NCBI GenBank assembly: GCA_017504205.1
Contig: JAFVRO010000013.1
Span: 1 to 40,876, forward strand
Reading direction: 5' to 3'
DNA from: Clostridia bacterium
GTDB taxonomy: Bacteria; Bacillota; Clostridia; Oscillospirales; CAG-272
DNA length: 40,876 bases
In this document: piece after piece, positions 24,925 through 33,838 of the stretch
How positions within the stretch are numbered: the stretch's first letter is position 1
Layout of the letters: each line of letters opens with the position of its first letter
Translations under genes and position numbers: made by a program
The notes under the pieces: model-generated
What the model was told of the DNA's origin: nothing
Database searches by the model: none
What the model saw: only the letters and a program-made list of their open reading frames with translations

Positions 24925-26718
24925 TTACTGCGGTGTTACTACCTGGCCGATATTGCCAAAGTAAATGTTTGAGCTGTCAATGCCGTCGCCCACGATAATG
25001 AGCTTTGCACTTCCGTACGCTTTTGTAATGGCACTCATATATTTGTAATATCTGTATGAATCGGGATAAGCCTTGTCAGCTTCAACGCCTGCCATAAACT
25101 CCGCAACAGCTGCCTCGGCATCTGCAACCTTGGAGTATTTGTCCGCGTTTGCCTGACTTATATCCTTGTAGCTCTGCGCCTCAGCTTTTGTAACTGTGGT
25201 GGACGCGTACGCCTCAGCCTCAAGTATGATCTTTTCCGCTTCGATCTCGGCGCTTACTATGCTTTGATAAACATCCGCAACGTCGATCGGAGGATGTATA
25301 CTCTCAAGCACTACACTGACTATCTCAACGCCCGTATCGTATATCTTTACGCGCTCCGTAAGCTCTTGTCTGAACTGCGTGGAAAAGGCGTTTCTATCTA
25401 TTGTTAACAGGGTTTCAAGGTCGGTGTGTATTGTTTTATCTGTTACAAGATTGTAGGTCTGCGCCTCAAGTATCTTGTCGGGAGACGAGCTGCTCTTGAC
25501 GTATTTGTAAAGATCAGATATCTTGTATTCAATTCTGAGGTTGATAGATACAAGCTCGTCAACGCTTCCAAGCAAGAGCCTGTATTCACTCGTTCCGTGT
25601 TCACCCGACCAGGTGTTGTCAGTATCCTCAACAGATTTGTATCCTATAACAAGCTTCTTGACTGTCTCGGTGTCATATTTTTCAACCTTATCAAGCGGCC
25701 ACGGAAGCGTCAGATGAATTCCCGGTTCAAGCAGCTTCTCAGACAGATGTCCAAATCTGTACACCGCCGCATGCTCGTATGACTCGACCTGGACTATTCC
25801 CGTGGAAAGCCAGAATACAAGACCGATAGCAAGCAGTGTGTAGGGAACAAGTCCCTTAATCATCTTTATGCTCCAGAGGGATCGCATCGTAATACCCGTG
25901 TTTTCCTCAAGATACGCGATCAACCCGAATCCGCTTGAGCCAATCGAGAACGGCGTGGGTATGTTGAGCGCGGGAGCGGTAAATAACGTCTTTTTGATCA
26001 GTGCGACCGTAAATGATGCTATGGTAAAGAGGGATGCGTAGTACCAAAAAACTGCAAGCACGATTCGCAAAATGTTCTGCGCATCGTAAAAGCCAAGCAG
26101 CTTCAAAGCCATACTTACTCCTACCAGAAGAAGTGCCGTGCGGATAAGTATCAGTACACTGCGTATGTTCTTTTTCATCGCCACGAAGAACTCGTCCCTG
26201 TCTTCCTCCGAAACGTGCGCAGTCCATTTTTCAACCGAGAGCAGGATGATAAACACCACAAGCACCGCGATCAGATAAGTGTAACTGAGCGTGTAAATAG
26301 AGGTCATTCTCGAAAGCATTATCAGAAAGCGTATCTGAAGCGTAATATTTACGGCAAGCGCAACGGCGCTTGCAATAACTGTCCTGCGTTTGTTGTAAAA
26401 TCTTGCGCAGGCTCCGAATGCTCGCAAAATCGCTACGCCAATGCCCTTTATTGCGCTTTTGAATCCTTTTTGGGGCTTTTCATCTTCGGTTGATTCGCCG
26501 TCCGCCACGAGTTCCGGCTTGTCCTTCAGCGGTATTTCAAGCTTGAAAATAACCACCGTCAACAAGGTGAGCGCAGGCATCAGACATATCAGACCGAAAA
26601 GACAAAACGGCAAATATTTAGTAGCCGTATACAGAACCTCTGCCCCGATCCAGCACGCCGCAAGCACGGCAATACAAATCAGAAGCGGTAAGGTTCCCGA
26701 ACTTTTCTTTTTGTTCAT
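24925..26718 (-). CDS. Polytopic SPFH-domain protein (first SPFH gene in operon)
   Basis: A 597-residue protein whose N-terminal half is polytopic: hydrophobic stretches near 9-29, 36-58, 112-137, 143-162, 186-207, 216-240 and 289-308. After the last helix an SPFH domain starts (VESYEHAAVYRFGHLSEKLL, ~311-330), with GIHLTLPWPLDKV as in HflK. A coiled-coil region follows at ~490-560. Ordinary HflK has one membrane helix, so the seven-helix N-terminal domain is an unusual addition. AAAAGGAG lies 9 bases before the start. It sits 18 bases after the second lipoprotein gene. The helix count is by eye and may be off by one. Confidence 0.9.
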   Translation of the reverse strand: MNKKKSSGTLPLLICIAVLAACWIGAEVLYTATKYLPFCLFGLICLMPALTLLTVVIFKLEIPLKDKPELVADGESTEDEKPQKGFKSAIKGIGVAILRAFGACARFYNKRRTVIASAVALAVNITLQIRFLIMLSRMTSIYTLSYTYLIAVLVVFIILLSVEKWTAHVSEEDRDEFFVAMKKNIRSVLILIRTALLLVGVSMALKLLGFYDAQNILRIVLAVFWYYASLFTIASFTVALIKKTLFTAPALNIPTPFSIGSSGFGLIAYLEENTGITMRSLWSIKMIKGLVPYTLLAIGLVFWLSTGIVQVESYEHAAVYRFGHLSEKLLEPGIHLTLPWPLDKVEKYDTETVKKLVIGYKSVEDTDNTWSGEHGTSEYRLLLGSVDELVSINLRIEYKISDLYKYVKSSSSPDKILEAQTYNLVTDKTIHTDLETLLTIDRNAFSTQFRQELTERVKIYDTGVEIVSVVLESIHPPIDVADVYQSIVSAEIEAEKIILEAEAYASTTVTKAEAQSYKDISQANADKYSKVADAEAAVAEFMAGVEADKAYPDSYRYYKYMSAITKAYGSAKLIIVGDGIDSSNIYFGNIGQVVTPQ

Positions 26719-26736
26719 AAAGCCTAACTCCTTTTA

Positions 26737-27777
26737 TCAATATAAATGGTCTGCATCGTAAATAATATATGCATCTTTGAGAGGGCAGGTCACATCCATA
26801 TCAATTGCGCCGTACTCCTCTGCGTTTCCTTCGTAAAATACTATCATCAGGGAGTTGCACTCCTTGAATGCGGAATTATCAACAGTCTGCAATGTTTTCG
26901 GTACAGTTATACTCTTGAGTCTGACGCAACTGTAAAACGCGTCCAATCCGATGCTTTTTATGCTCTTTCCAAGATCAAGTGTTGAAAGCGCACCGCAGTA
27001 GTTGAATGCCAGCGCGTCAATACTCTCTACCTTGTCGGGAAGCACGAGCTTTGTGATATTGCTGCACTCGTTGAATGCACTGTAGCCTATCCGACGGACA
27101 TTTTTTCCAAAACTGACGTGTGTGAGATTATCGCAAAATGCAAAGGAATAGTCTCCCACTGTGATTACGTTGTCACCCATTGTGACACTGTATAAGGTTG
27201 CATTGTATTCAAAGGCGTCAACTATATGCTTGACACTGTCAGGAATAGTTATGACCTTTGCAGTTCCTCTGTATTTTATAAGTACACCGTCACCTACGAT
27301 GACGTATTCGTCACTTTTTGCATCCAACCACGGCGTGTTGTAAAAAGCATACGTTCCAATCGACCAGACCTTTGCCGGTATGGTAACGTCGTAAAGCGCA
27401 GTGCAATCCACGAAGCAGAGCGCACCGATCACCTCAACGTTTTTTCCAATCTTTACTGTCTGAAGCTGTGTCTGCTCTTTGAATAACTCTCCGCCCAATT
27501 CAACCACAGGCTTGCCGTCAATCTTATCCGGCACAGAGATAACCGTCTCAGAACCCTTATATGATACTAATATTACCGTGTTGTCATCGTATACTTTGTA
27601 AGTGTAAAGTCCGAACTCAAGCTCGGGCGCATCCTCTGCAAGCGTTCTTGTCGGATATTCAAACGATGTGGGATCCTCCTTTTTACACGATGTGAAGGCA
27701 AAAAGCGACTGGAAAGCCAGTACTAATACTATTGCAAGGCAAAAGAGCCTTGACGCTTTGTTCAATCTGAATTTCAT
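26737..27777 (-). CDS. BspA-type leucine-rich-repeat lipoprotein (second)
   Basis: A 346-residue predicted lipoprotein: basic start, hydrophobic core (LFCLAIVLVLAFQSLFAF), then TSC-KK as a weak lipobox. The mature part holds about eight BspA/Treponema-type LRR_5 units with the pattern I-x-x-x-A-F-x-x-C-x-x-L. Such repeats form extracellular curved solenoids that bind proteins or surfaces. ATG at 27777 is chosen because AAAGGAG lies 8 bases upstream; an earlier in-frame codon would overlap the preceding gene. The segment after TPWL (VIVGDGVLIKYRG) also occurs in the upstream LRR protein, so the pair probably arose by duplication. Exported and membrane-anchored, it would face the outside of the SPFH/ATPase complex. 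Confidence 0.88.
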   Translation of the reverse strand: MKFRLNKASRLFCLAIVLVLAFQSLFAFTSCKKEDPTSFEYPTRTLAEDAPELEFGLYTYKVYDDNTVILVSYKGSETVISVPDKIDGKPVVELGGELFKEQTQLQTVKIGKNVEVIGALCFVDCTALYDVTIPAKVWSIGTYAFYNTPWLDAKSDEYVIVGDGVLIKYRGTAKVITIPDSVKHIVDAFEYNATLYSVTMGDNVITVGDYSFAFCDNLTHVSFGKNVRRIGYSAFNECSNITKLVLPDKVESIDALAFNYCGALSTLDLGKSIKSIGLDAFYSCVRLKSITVPKTLQTVDNSAFKECNSLMIVFYEGNAEEYGAIDMDVTCPLKDAYIIYDADHLY

Positions 27778-27802
27778 GCTCGTATCTCCTTTCGCTTTTC
27801 TA

Positions 27803-29098
27803 TCAACCAAAGGTTACGCTTGCTTTCTCAAGCGCGGAATTGCCTTTTTCAATAGTAATCTTGGACCACGCGGAATTACTGCCTGTATATCGTACGGTTG
27901 AAAGCTTTGTACAGTTGCCAAAAGCGCTGACACCTATGTAGGTTACGGTCTTGGGAAGTGTCAGAGCAATAAGCTCGCGGCATCCGGTAAATGCCGAAGC
28001 GCGTATCTCCTTGACACCGCTTTCAATTACTACCTTGCTGAGCCTTTGGCATCCGCTGAAAGCATAATCGCTTATTATTTCTACATCGTTACCAATAGTT
28101 ACGGACATCAGTGTCTGCGAGGTGCTGAACGCATCCGCTATTACCTTTACTCCCTTAGGTATGGTTACCTCGGGAGAGCTGCCTGTGTATTTCAGCAGTA
28201 TTCCATCACCAACGATCAGAAATTCATCGGTTATCGATGAAATCCAGGGTGTCTCAATAAACGCAGACGCGCCGATAGATCTGAGCTTCTTGCCCAACTT
28301 TACATCGGAGAGGTTTTCGCATCCCCTGAACGCTCGGTCCCCAATAGATACTACAGTATCCCCGATCACTATCTCGGGAAGGGCAGCGCACTTTTCAAAC
28401 GCCTGAGAGGGGATTTCGGTAAGACCTCCCAATGAAACATAAGCAAGATTGTCACAGTAGCTGAATACACTCGAGCCGAGCGATTCGATCTTTGAGGGAA
28501 GTATCACATCTGAAAGCGAGGTACAGTTGCTGAACGCCTCCACACCTATCGTTCTCAACCCCTCACCAAAGGTGATGTATGAAAGGGAGTAGCACTGATA
28601 AAATGCTCTGTCTGCGATATCAGTGACCGAGCCGCCTCCGCGCACCTCACTGAGTGTGCCACACTCCGAAAATGCATTTTTTCCGATGTTTGCGGTATTC
28701 TTTCCAAGTGTGACCGAGGTGAGCGAGGAGCATTGCGCAAACGCTCCGTCCTCAATTTTCTTAATTCCGTCACCAAGCACCACTCTTATCAGTGTACCGT
28801 TCTGATAAAAGGCGCGCGCGCCGACGGAGACGACCTTGTATCTGTCGATCACGTCAGGTATCAACAGCGATTTTGTGCCATCATCCTCCCTGCCTGTGAT
28901 TGACACTGTGTTGTTCTCATAGAGAGTATAATAAAATCCGTCGCTCGAAATATTGTTTTCGGATATGATCGCGTAAGTAATAGAATCGTCACCGAGTCCG
29001 CACGAAGCAAGACCAAGACAGATTACCACTGACAAAGTGAGAACAAGAAACCATTTTGCGGCCGTTCTGCACCGTACGCTTTTGATACGTTTTTTCAT
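27803..29098 (-). CDS. BspA-type leucine-rich-repeat lipoprotein (first gene of operon)
   Basis: A 431-residue predicted lipoprotein with a basic N-terminus, hydrophobic core and a good lipobox LASC near residue 33. About 13 LRR_5 units follow with the A-F-x-x-C-x-x-L pattern, for example EDGAFAQCSSLTSVTLG. One unit is interrupted by the TPWI...FLIVGDGILLKYTG block shared with the next gene. AAAGGA stands about 10 bases before the start. It is the first gene after the operon promoter at 29150-29178 and lies 25 bases before the second LRR gene. Function is unknown; by family it should bind a surface partner or polymer. Confidence 0.9.
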   Translation of the reverse strand: MKKRIKSVRCRTAAKWFLVLTLSVVICLGLASCGLGDDSITYAIISENNISSDGFYYTLYENNTVSITGREDDGTKSLLIPDVIDRYKVVSVGARAFYQNGTLIRVVLGDGIKKIEDGAFAQCSSLTSVTLGKNTANIGKNAFSECGTLSEVRGGGSVTDIADRAFYQCYSLSYITFGEGLRTIGVEAFSNCTSLSDVILPSKIESLGSSVFSYCDNLAYVSLGGLTEIPSQAFEKCAALPEIVIGDTVVSIGDRAFRGCENLSDVKLGKKLRSIGASAFIETPWISSITDEFLIVGDGILLKYTGSSPEVTIPKGVKVIADAFSTSQTLMSVTIGNDVEIISDYAFSGCQRLSKVVIESGVKEIRASAFTGCRELIALTLPKTVTYIGVSAFGNCTKLSTVRYTGSNSAWSKITIEKGNSALEKASVTFG

Positions 29099-29149
29099 AA
29101 GCCAACATCCTTTTCAGTTAAAATAAATATATTATATAAATATATATAA

Positions 29150-29178
29150 ATGGTATCATATATTTTATGATATGTCAA
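29150..29178 (-). promoter_or_regulatory. Promoter of the LRR/SPFH/ATPase operon with dyad
   Basis: On the minus strand TTGACA (29178-29173), 17-base spacer, TACCAT (29155-29150). An imperfect dyad ATCATA-TATTT-TATGAT (29155-29171) fills the spacer and could be an operator. The 172-base gene-free region is otherwise AT-rich. Confidence 0.6.
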
Positions 29179-29228
29179 GCATATTTGGTAAATTAAATGC
29201 TTCCGTGTTTTTATTTTTTTGAAAAATA

Positions 29229-29262
29229 CAAAAAAAGAGCCGCCACACATCAGTGTGACAGC
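29229..29262 (-). terminator. Terminator of typA
   Basis: GCTGTCACAC (29262-29253), loop TGAT, GTGTGGCGGC (29248-29239): ten pairs including two G-U. It is followed on the minus strand by TCTTTTTTT. It lies 9 bases after the typA stop codon. Confidence 0.92.
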
Positions 29263-29270
29263 CCATATGA

Positions 29271-31103
29271 TCAGTTCAAGCCTCTGCGCGCTCTCATCTG
29301 CGCCTTCATACGAAGCTCATTATTCAGAATCTTCTTGCGAAGTCTTATCGACTTGGGAGTAACCTCGATAAGCTCGTCATCTGCTATAAATTCAATAGCC
29401 TTTTCGAGCGAGAAGATTATCGGGGGAGTCAGCAGCAGCTTCTCGTCAGCACCTGCAGAACGGATAGCCGTGAGCTGCTTTTTCTTACACGGGTTTACCG
29501 CGATATCTTCATATTTCGGTGTCTCTCCAACGATCATTCCCTCATAAACGGGTGTCTGAGGACCTACGAACATATTTCCGCGCTCCTGCGTGTTGTAAAG
29601 ACCGTATCTTGTGGTCTCACCGTCCTCACTCGCAATAAGTGAGCCTGTAAATCTCATCTGGATGTCTCCCTTGAAAGGCGCGTATCCGTCAAAGATCGAG
29701 TTCATTATACCCTCGCCTCTTGTGTCTGTGAGAAACTCAGAGCGGTAACCGAACAGACATCTTGAGGGGATGGAATAAATAATTCTCATTCTGCTTCCAA
29801 TAGGAAGCATCTCTATAAGCTCGCCCTTTCGCTGGCCAAGCTTACTTACGACCGCACCGACATAGTCGGAAGGAACATCAAGCGTGACCTTTTCCATAGG
29901 CTCGCATTTAACGCCGTCAATCTCCTTGAAGAGTACTCTCGGGGTGGAGCAACAAAGCTCGTATCCCTCGCGGCGCATATTTTCTATGAGGATGGACAGA
30001 TGCATTTCGCCTCTGCCTGCGACCTTGAACTCGTCCGTGGTCTCACCGTCGGTAACTCTGAGTGAAACGTCCTTGAGTAACTCTCTGAAAAGTCTTGCTC
30101 TTAACTGACGTGAGGTAACGAATTTACCCTCTCTTCCCGCAAAGGGACTGTCATTGACGGCAAAGGTCATCTCCATCGTGGGCTCAGTGACCTTAACAAA
30201 TTCAAGAGGCTCGGGAGCCGTAAGACTTGTGATGGTATCACCTATCGTGATGCCCTCAGCGCCTGAGAAGCAAACGATATCTCCCATTCGCGCGCTCTCA
30301 ACCGGAACCCTGTTAAGACCGTCAACCTGATAGATGGATACGATTTTTGTTCTCTTTGGCGTAGCTCCCGTGTGCCAATTGCAGATAAGTGCCTCTTGGT
30401 TTTGCTTTATAGTGCCACGCTCTATGCGTCCAATACCGATCCTACCAACGTAATCGTTGTAGTCAATCGATGAAACAAGTAGCTGAAGTTCACCGTTCTC
30501 GTCTCCCTCAGGAGCAGGGATATAGTCAAGTATAGTGTCGAAGAGCGGACGAAGGTCCGTTCCGGGGACGTTTTTGTCAGGGGTAGCAGTGCCCGCTCTG
30601 CCCGAACAGTAAAGAATTGGGCTGTCAAGCTGCTCGTCAGTCGCATCAAGCTCAAGCAAAAGCTCAAGGATCTCGTCGTCGACCTCGTCAAGCCTAGCAT
30701 CGGGACGGTCTATCTTGTTGACAACCACGATAACTCTGTGATTGAGCTCAAGCGCTCGCTGAAGCACGAATCTGGTCTGAGGCATAGGGCCTTCAGCAGC
30801 ATCAACGAGAAGTATAACTCCGTTTACCATTTTCAGAATTCGCTCGACCTCGCCTCCGAAATCCGCGTGTCCGGGGGTATCTATAATATTGATCTTTACA
30901 TCTTTGTAATGAACCGCAGTGTTTTTGGCAAGTATGGTTATGCCTCTCTCCCTTTCGATGTCTCCCGAGTCCATGACTCTGTCGGCGGTCTCCTGGTTTT
31001 CACGGTAAACTCCACCCTGCTTAAGCATCTGGTCAACGAGGGTTGTCTTTCCGTGGTCAACGTGCGCGATTATTGCTACGTTTCTTAAATCGGTTCTTAT
31101 CAT
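29271..31103 (-). CDS. typA: Ribosome-associated GTPase TypA/BipA
   Basis: A translational GTPase of the EF-G/LepA group that acts on 50S assembly and stress or cold adaptation. At 610 residues it is full length. The G1 motif [10 protein letters not shown] (~13-22), switch-region RERGITI (~51-57), G3 [12 protein letters not shown] (~75-86) and G4 NKID (~130-133) are present. The C-terminal half carries the TypA-specific [19 protein letters not shown] segment. A single-gene unit with its own extended -10 promoter and terminator. Its position between the SPFH operon and the sugar-processing run gives no extra functional hint. Confidence 0.98.
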   Translation of the reverse strand: MIRTDLRNVAIIAHVDHGKTTLVDQMLKQGGVYRENQETADRVMDSGDIERERGITILAKNTAVHYKDVKINIIDTPGHADFGGEVERILKMVNGVILLVDAAEGPMPQTRFVLQRALELNHRVIVVVNKIDRPDARLDEVDDEILELLLELDATDEQLDSPILYCSGRAGTATPDKNVPGTDLRPLFDTILDYIPAPEGDENGELQLLVSSIDYNDYVGRIGIGRIERGTIKQNQEALICNWHTGATPKRTKIVSIYQVDGLNRVPVESARMGDIVCFSGAEGITIGDTITSLTAPEPLEFVKVTEPTMEMTFAVNDSPFAGREGKFVTSRQLRARLFRELLKDVSLRVTDGETTDEFKVAGRGEMHLSILIENMRREGYELCCSTPRVLFKEIDGVKCEPMEKVTLDVPSDYVGAVVSKLGQRKGELIEMLPIGSRMRIIYSIPSRCLFGYRSEFLTDTRGEGIMNSIFDGYAPFKGDIQMRFTGSLIASEDGETTRYGLYNTQERGNMFVGPQTPVYEGMIVGETPKYEDIAVNPCKKKQLTAIRSAGADEKLLLTPPIIFSLEKAIEFIADDELIEVTPKSIRLRKKILNNELRMKAQMRARRGLN

Positions 31104-31161
31104 TTTGCTACCGTTTCTCCTTTGTTTTATCTGTATATAGGTACAATAATTTCAACACTAC

Positions 31162-31170
31162 ATTATATCA
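31162..31170 (-). promoter_or_regulatory. Extended -10 promoter of typA
   Basis: TGATATAAT on the minus strand (31170-31162) is an extended -10 element. The -35 position is only a weak match (TTTAAT), as usual for extended -10 promoters. Confidence 0.6.
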
Positions 31171-31285
31171 TAAATTACGAAAATATTAAATATTCGTTTT
31201 GACGGTTTTACGCGTTTTGAAATATTATATTTTGTTTAAAAATGACAAAGTATACCGACAATTTGCATAAAATTCCCGTATTCGG

Positions 31286-31314
31286 TTGACTTTATAATTA
31301 ATATGTGTTATTAT
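31286..31314 (+). promoter_or_regulatory. Promoter of the HAD/DUF4091/SGNH run
   Basis: TTGACT (31286-31291), 17-base spacer, TATTAT (31309-31314), 37 bases before the HAD gene. No other clear promoter was seen until 38139, so the run may be one transcript. Confidence 0.75.
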
Positions 31315-31351
31315 ATAAATTGTATATCAATCAAATGTTGTCCGGAGAAAT

Positions 31352-32074
31352 ATGAGAAAAGATCACTTGAACGCGCTGATGGAGCGCATTATAGAAAGAC
31401 ACATAAAAGGCGTGCTTTTTGATTTTGACGGCACTCTTGCAGATACTCTTCCGTCTATTACCGACGGTGTAAATCTTACTCTTGAGCATTACGGATACCC
31501 TCCGAAAACCGAGCAGGAGGTTCGTCTTGCTATCGGTAACGGTGCGCGCATACTTGCCGAAAGAATAATCCCGAAGGAAAAGGCGGCGGACTCCGCATAC
31601 GTTGATGGGGTGCTCGCATATTACTGTTCCTCGTACGAAAAGACATTTCTCAACTGCCGTGAATGTTACCCCGGCATAAAAGAGCTGCTTATCGGACTGA
31701 AAAAACGCGGCATCAAGCTCGGCGTTGTTTCAAATAAGCCCGATCCGATGACAAAAGCACTTTGTAAATGCCTGTTTGAGGACGGTCTGCTCGATTTTGT
31801 ACTCGGCCAGACCTCACTTCCTCTCAAACCGTACCCCGACGCACTTTTGCTGGGTGCGCGTACATTCGGTCTGCCTCCTGAACAATGCGCTATGGTAGGA
31901 GACGGCGAAACCGATATGAAGGCAGCGGCAAATGCCGGTATGCTTGCTATCGGAGTATCCTGGGGGTACAGATCGAGAGATATCCTTGAAGCCGTTGATG
32001 GATCATATGTAGTAGATACGGTTGATGAGCTTGCTGTTGCATTTGGTATAAAAGATCTCACCGAAGCGCAGTAA
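31352..32074 (+). CDS. HAD-superfamily phosphatase (phosphoglycolate phosphatase-like)
   Basis: A 240-residue cytosolic phosphatase of HAD subfamily I. Motif I is FDFDGTLADT (nucleophile Asp24), motif II is VVSNKPD, the motif III lysine is in LPLKPYPDALL, and motif IV is GDGETD (~183). An alpha-helical cap between motifs I and II fits the Gph/PpaX group. These enzymes take 2-phosphoglycolate, pyrophosphate or sugar phosphates, and the actual substrate is unknown. CCGGAGA precedes the start by 4 bases. It heads a plus-strand run with a putative glycosidase and esterases, so a sugar-phosphate substrate is possible. Confidence 0.93.
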   Translation: MRKDHLNALMERIIERHIKGVLFDFDGTLADTLPSITDGVNLTLEHYGYPPKTEQEVRLAIGNGARILAERIIPKEKAADSAYVDGVLAYYCSSYEKTFLNCRECYPGIKELLIGLKKRGIKLGVVSNKPDPMTKALCKCLFEDGLLDFVLGQTSLPLKPYPDALLLGARTFGLPPEQCAMVGDGETDMKAAANAGMLAIGVSWGYRSRDILEAVDGSYVVDTVDELAVAFGIKDLTEAQ

Positions 32075-32115
32075 TAGGAACAAAGCGTTACACTTCGAAT
32101 GAAAGGAGCATATCC

Positions 32116-33813
32116 ATGCTGAAGATCAGAATAGTATCATCGCTTGAGAAGGTGTTTGTTGATAGCGGTATTGAGGCTTATCAAACTCTTGATACGCTTT
32201 CAATGTATAAAAACGAAATTGCCTCCTTCCAGATCGCTTATAGGGAGACGGATACGTCCGTTCCCAGAAGGTATTGGATCACCCCCGTGTTTGAAGGAGA
32301 ACTTGCTCAGTATGTTACAGTGCGGACCGTAGAAAGCGTCCCCGTAACACAGGCGGTATATCCCGGATCTTACGATGATAACTATCTGCGCACGTCTCAG
32401 GGACTTTATCCTGATCTGCTTCAGCCCGTTCATATGGGTGGGAAGGTTCCCGTTTCAATAGGTATCAGCCGTGCGCTTTGGATAGACATAGATACTAAGG
32501 GCATTGCAAGCGCTGGAGCCTCCAATTTGACGGTGAAAATGTATTCGTCCGACGGCGAGATTGCTCGGGCAACGTTGAATATAAAGATAATCGATGCCTG
32601 TCTGCCGGAGCAGTCTATGAGGGTTACTCAGTGGTTTCACTGTGATTGCCTTGCGGATTGGTATTGCGTCGATATTTTCTCTGAACGGCATTGGGAAATA
32701 ATTGAAAACTTTGTCCGTACCGCCGTTAAAAACGGAATAGACACTCTTTTGACTCCCGTGTTTACTCCGCCGCTTGATACTGCGGTAGGTCACGAAAGAC
32801 CTACTGTTCAGCTCGTCCGTGTGACGGCGACAGACTCAGACGGCAAGAGGGAATACTCATTCGACTTTACTTTACTCGATCGTTGGATCGAGATGTGTGA
32901 CCGCACAGGCATAAAGTATTTCGAAATATCCCATTTGTTCACTCAGTGGGGCGCAGCGCACGCGCCGAAGATCATGGCAACAGTTGAAAAGAACGGTATA
33001 GTATCATATAAGCAGATATTCGGTTGGGATACGGTCGTAGACGGCAAGAAATGTGAATACGCACTCTTTTTGCGTAGATTTTTAACAGAGCTCATATCTC
33101 ATATGAAAAAGAACGGTAACGATAAGCGCTGTATTTATCACATATCCGACGAGCCGGGGCTTAATTGTATCGATCAGTATGCAATTTCCAGAAGCACCGT
33201 CGCCGATCTCCTTAAAGGATATCTCTGCATGGATGCGCTGTCAAAATATGAGTTCTATCAGCAAGGGTACGTTACTACCCCGGTCGTATCCAATAATACA
33301 ATACATAAGTTTATCCGGAACGGAGCTGAAGATCTCTGGACATACTATTGTTGTAGTCAAAGTATAGGGGCAAGCAATAGGTTTATTGCCATGCCGGGAG
33401 CACGCACGCGTTTTATGGGAACGCAGTGTTATAAATACCGTATTGCCGGTTTTTTACATTGGGGATACAATTTCTATTATAATCAGGGCTCGTACGATCT
33501 TATCAATCCGTTCCTGAACACATCGTGCGACGATTTCGGCCCGGCAGGAGACGCCTTCTCTGTATACCCCTCGCCCGACGGAACCGCCCTTGAATCAATG
33601 CGGATAGTGCAGTTTTACGAGGGGCTGGTGGATATGCGCGCGATGCAGCTCTGCCAGAGCCTTGTCGGATATGACAAAACCGTTGAAACGATTGAGTCCG
33701 TCTGCGGATGCGTTACGTTTCTCAGTTGCCCATATACATCGGAACAGATGCTTGCAGTAAGACGGGCGATAGACAGTGTAATCGAGGATGCGCTTAAGAC
33801 ATCCAATATATAA
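32116..33813 (+). CDS. DUF4091-type putative glycoside hydrolase
   Basis: A 565-residue protein without signal peptide, so it appears cytoplasmic. The C-terminal half matches the DUF4091 pattern: FLHWGYNFYYNQGSYD (~438-453), then GDAFSVYPSPDGTALESMR (~477-495), then a conserved helix FYEGLVDMRAMQL. This domain is found in putative retaining glycosidases, mostly of gut and soil bacteria. The N-terminal ~170 residues look like a beta-sandwich. Catalytic acids are not assigned; Asp/Glu in ISDEPG (~343-348) is a candidate. AAAGGAG lies 7 bases before the start. SGNH hydrolase genes follow after 25 bases, suggesting joint processing of an acylated sugar or glycan inside the cell. Confidence 0.87.
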   Translation: MLKIRIVSSLEKVFVDSGIEAYQTLDTLSMYKNEIASFQIAYRETDTSVPRRYWITPVFEGELAQYVTVRTVESVPVTQAVYPGSYDDNYLRTSQGLYPDLLQPVHMGGKVPVSIGISRALWIDIDTKGIASAGASNLTVKMYSSDGEIARATLNIKIIDACLPEQSMRVTQWFHCDCLADWYCVDIFSERHWEIIENFVRTAVKNGIDTLLTPVFTPPLDTAVGHERPTVQLVRVTATDSDGKREYSFDFTLLDRWIEMCDRTGIKYFEISHLFTQWGAAHAPKIMATVEKNGIVSYKQIFGWDTVVDGKKCEYALFLRRFLTELISHMKKNGNDKRCIYHISDEPGLNCIDQYAISRSTVADLLKGYLCMDALSKYEFYQQGYVTTPVVSNNTIHKFIRNGAEDLWTYYCCSQSIGASNRFIAMPGARTRFMGTQCYKYRIAGFLHWGYNFYYNQGSYDLINPFLNTSCDDFGPAGDAFSVYPSPDGTALESMRIVQFYEGLVDMRAMQLCQSLVGYDKTVETIESVCGCVTFLSCPYTSEQMLAVRRAIDSVIEDALKTSNI

Positions 33814-33838
33814 ATAACCCTATAGAAAGGATAGGACT

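Noticed and set aside
24122..24964. 280-codon plus-strand open frame opposite the second SPFH gene
   Set aside because: Overlaps a clear SPFH/HflC-like protein; low-complexity Tyr/Cys/Arg content and no start signals.
22866..26718. Firm naming of the SPFH genes as hflK/hflC
   Set aside because: No ftsH is near, there are three copies, and one has an unusual polytopic domain. The family is clear but the FtsH-modulator role is not.
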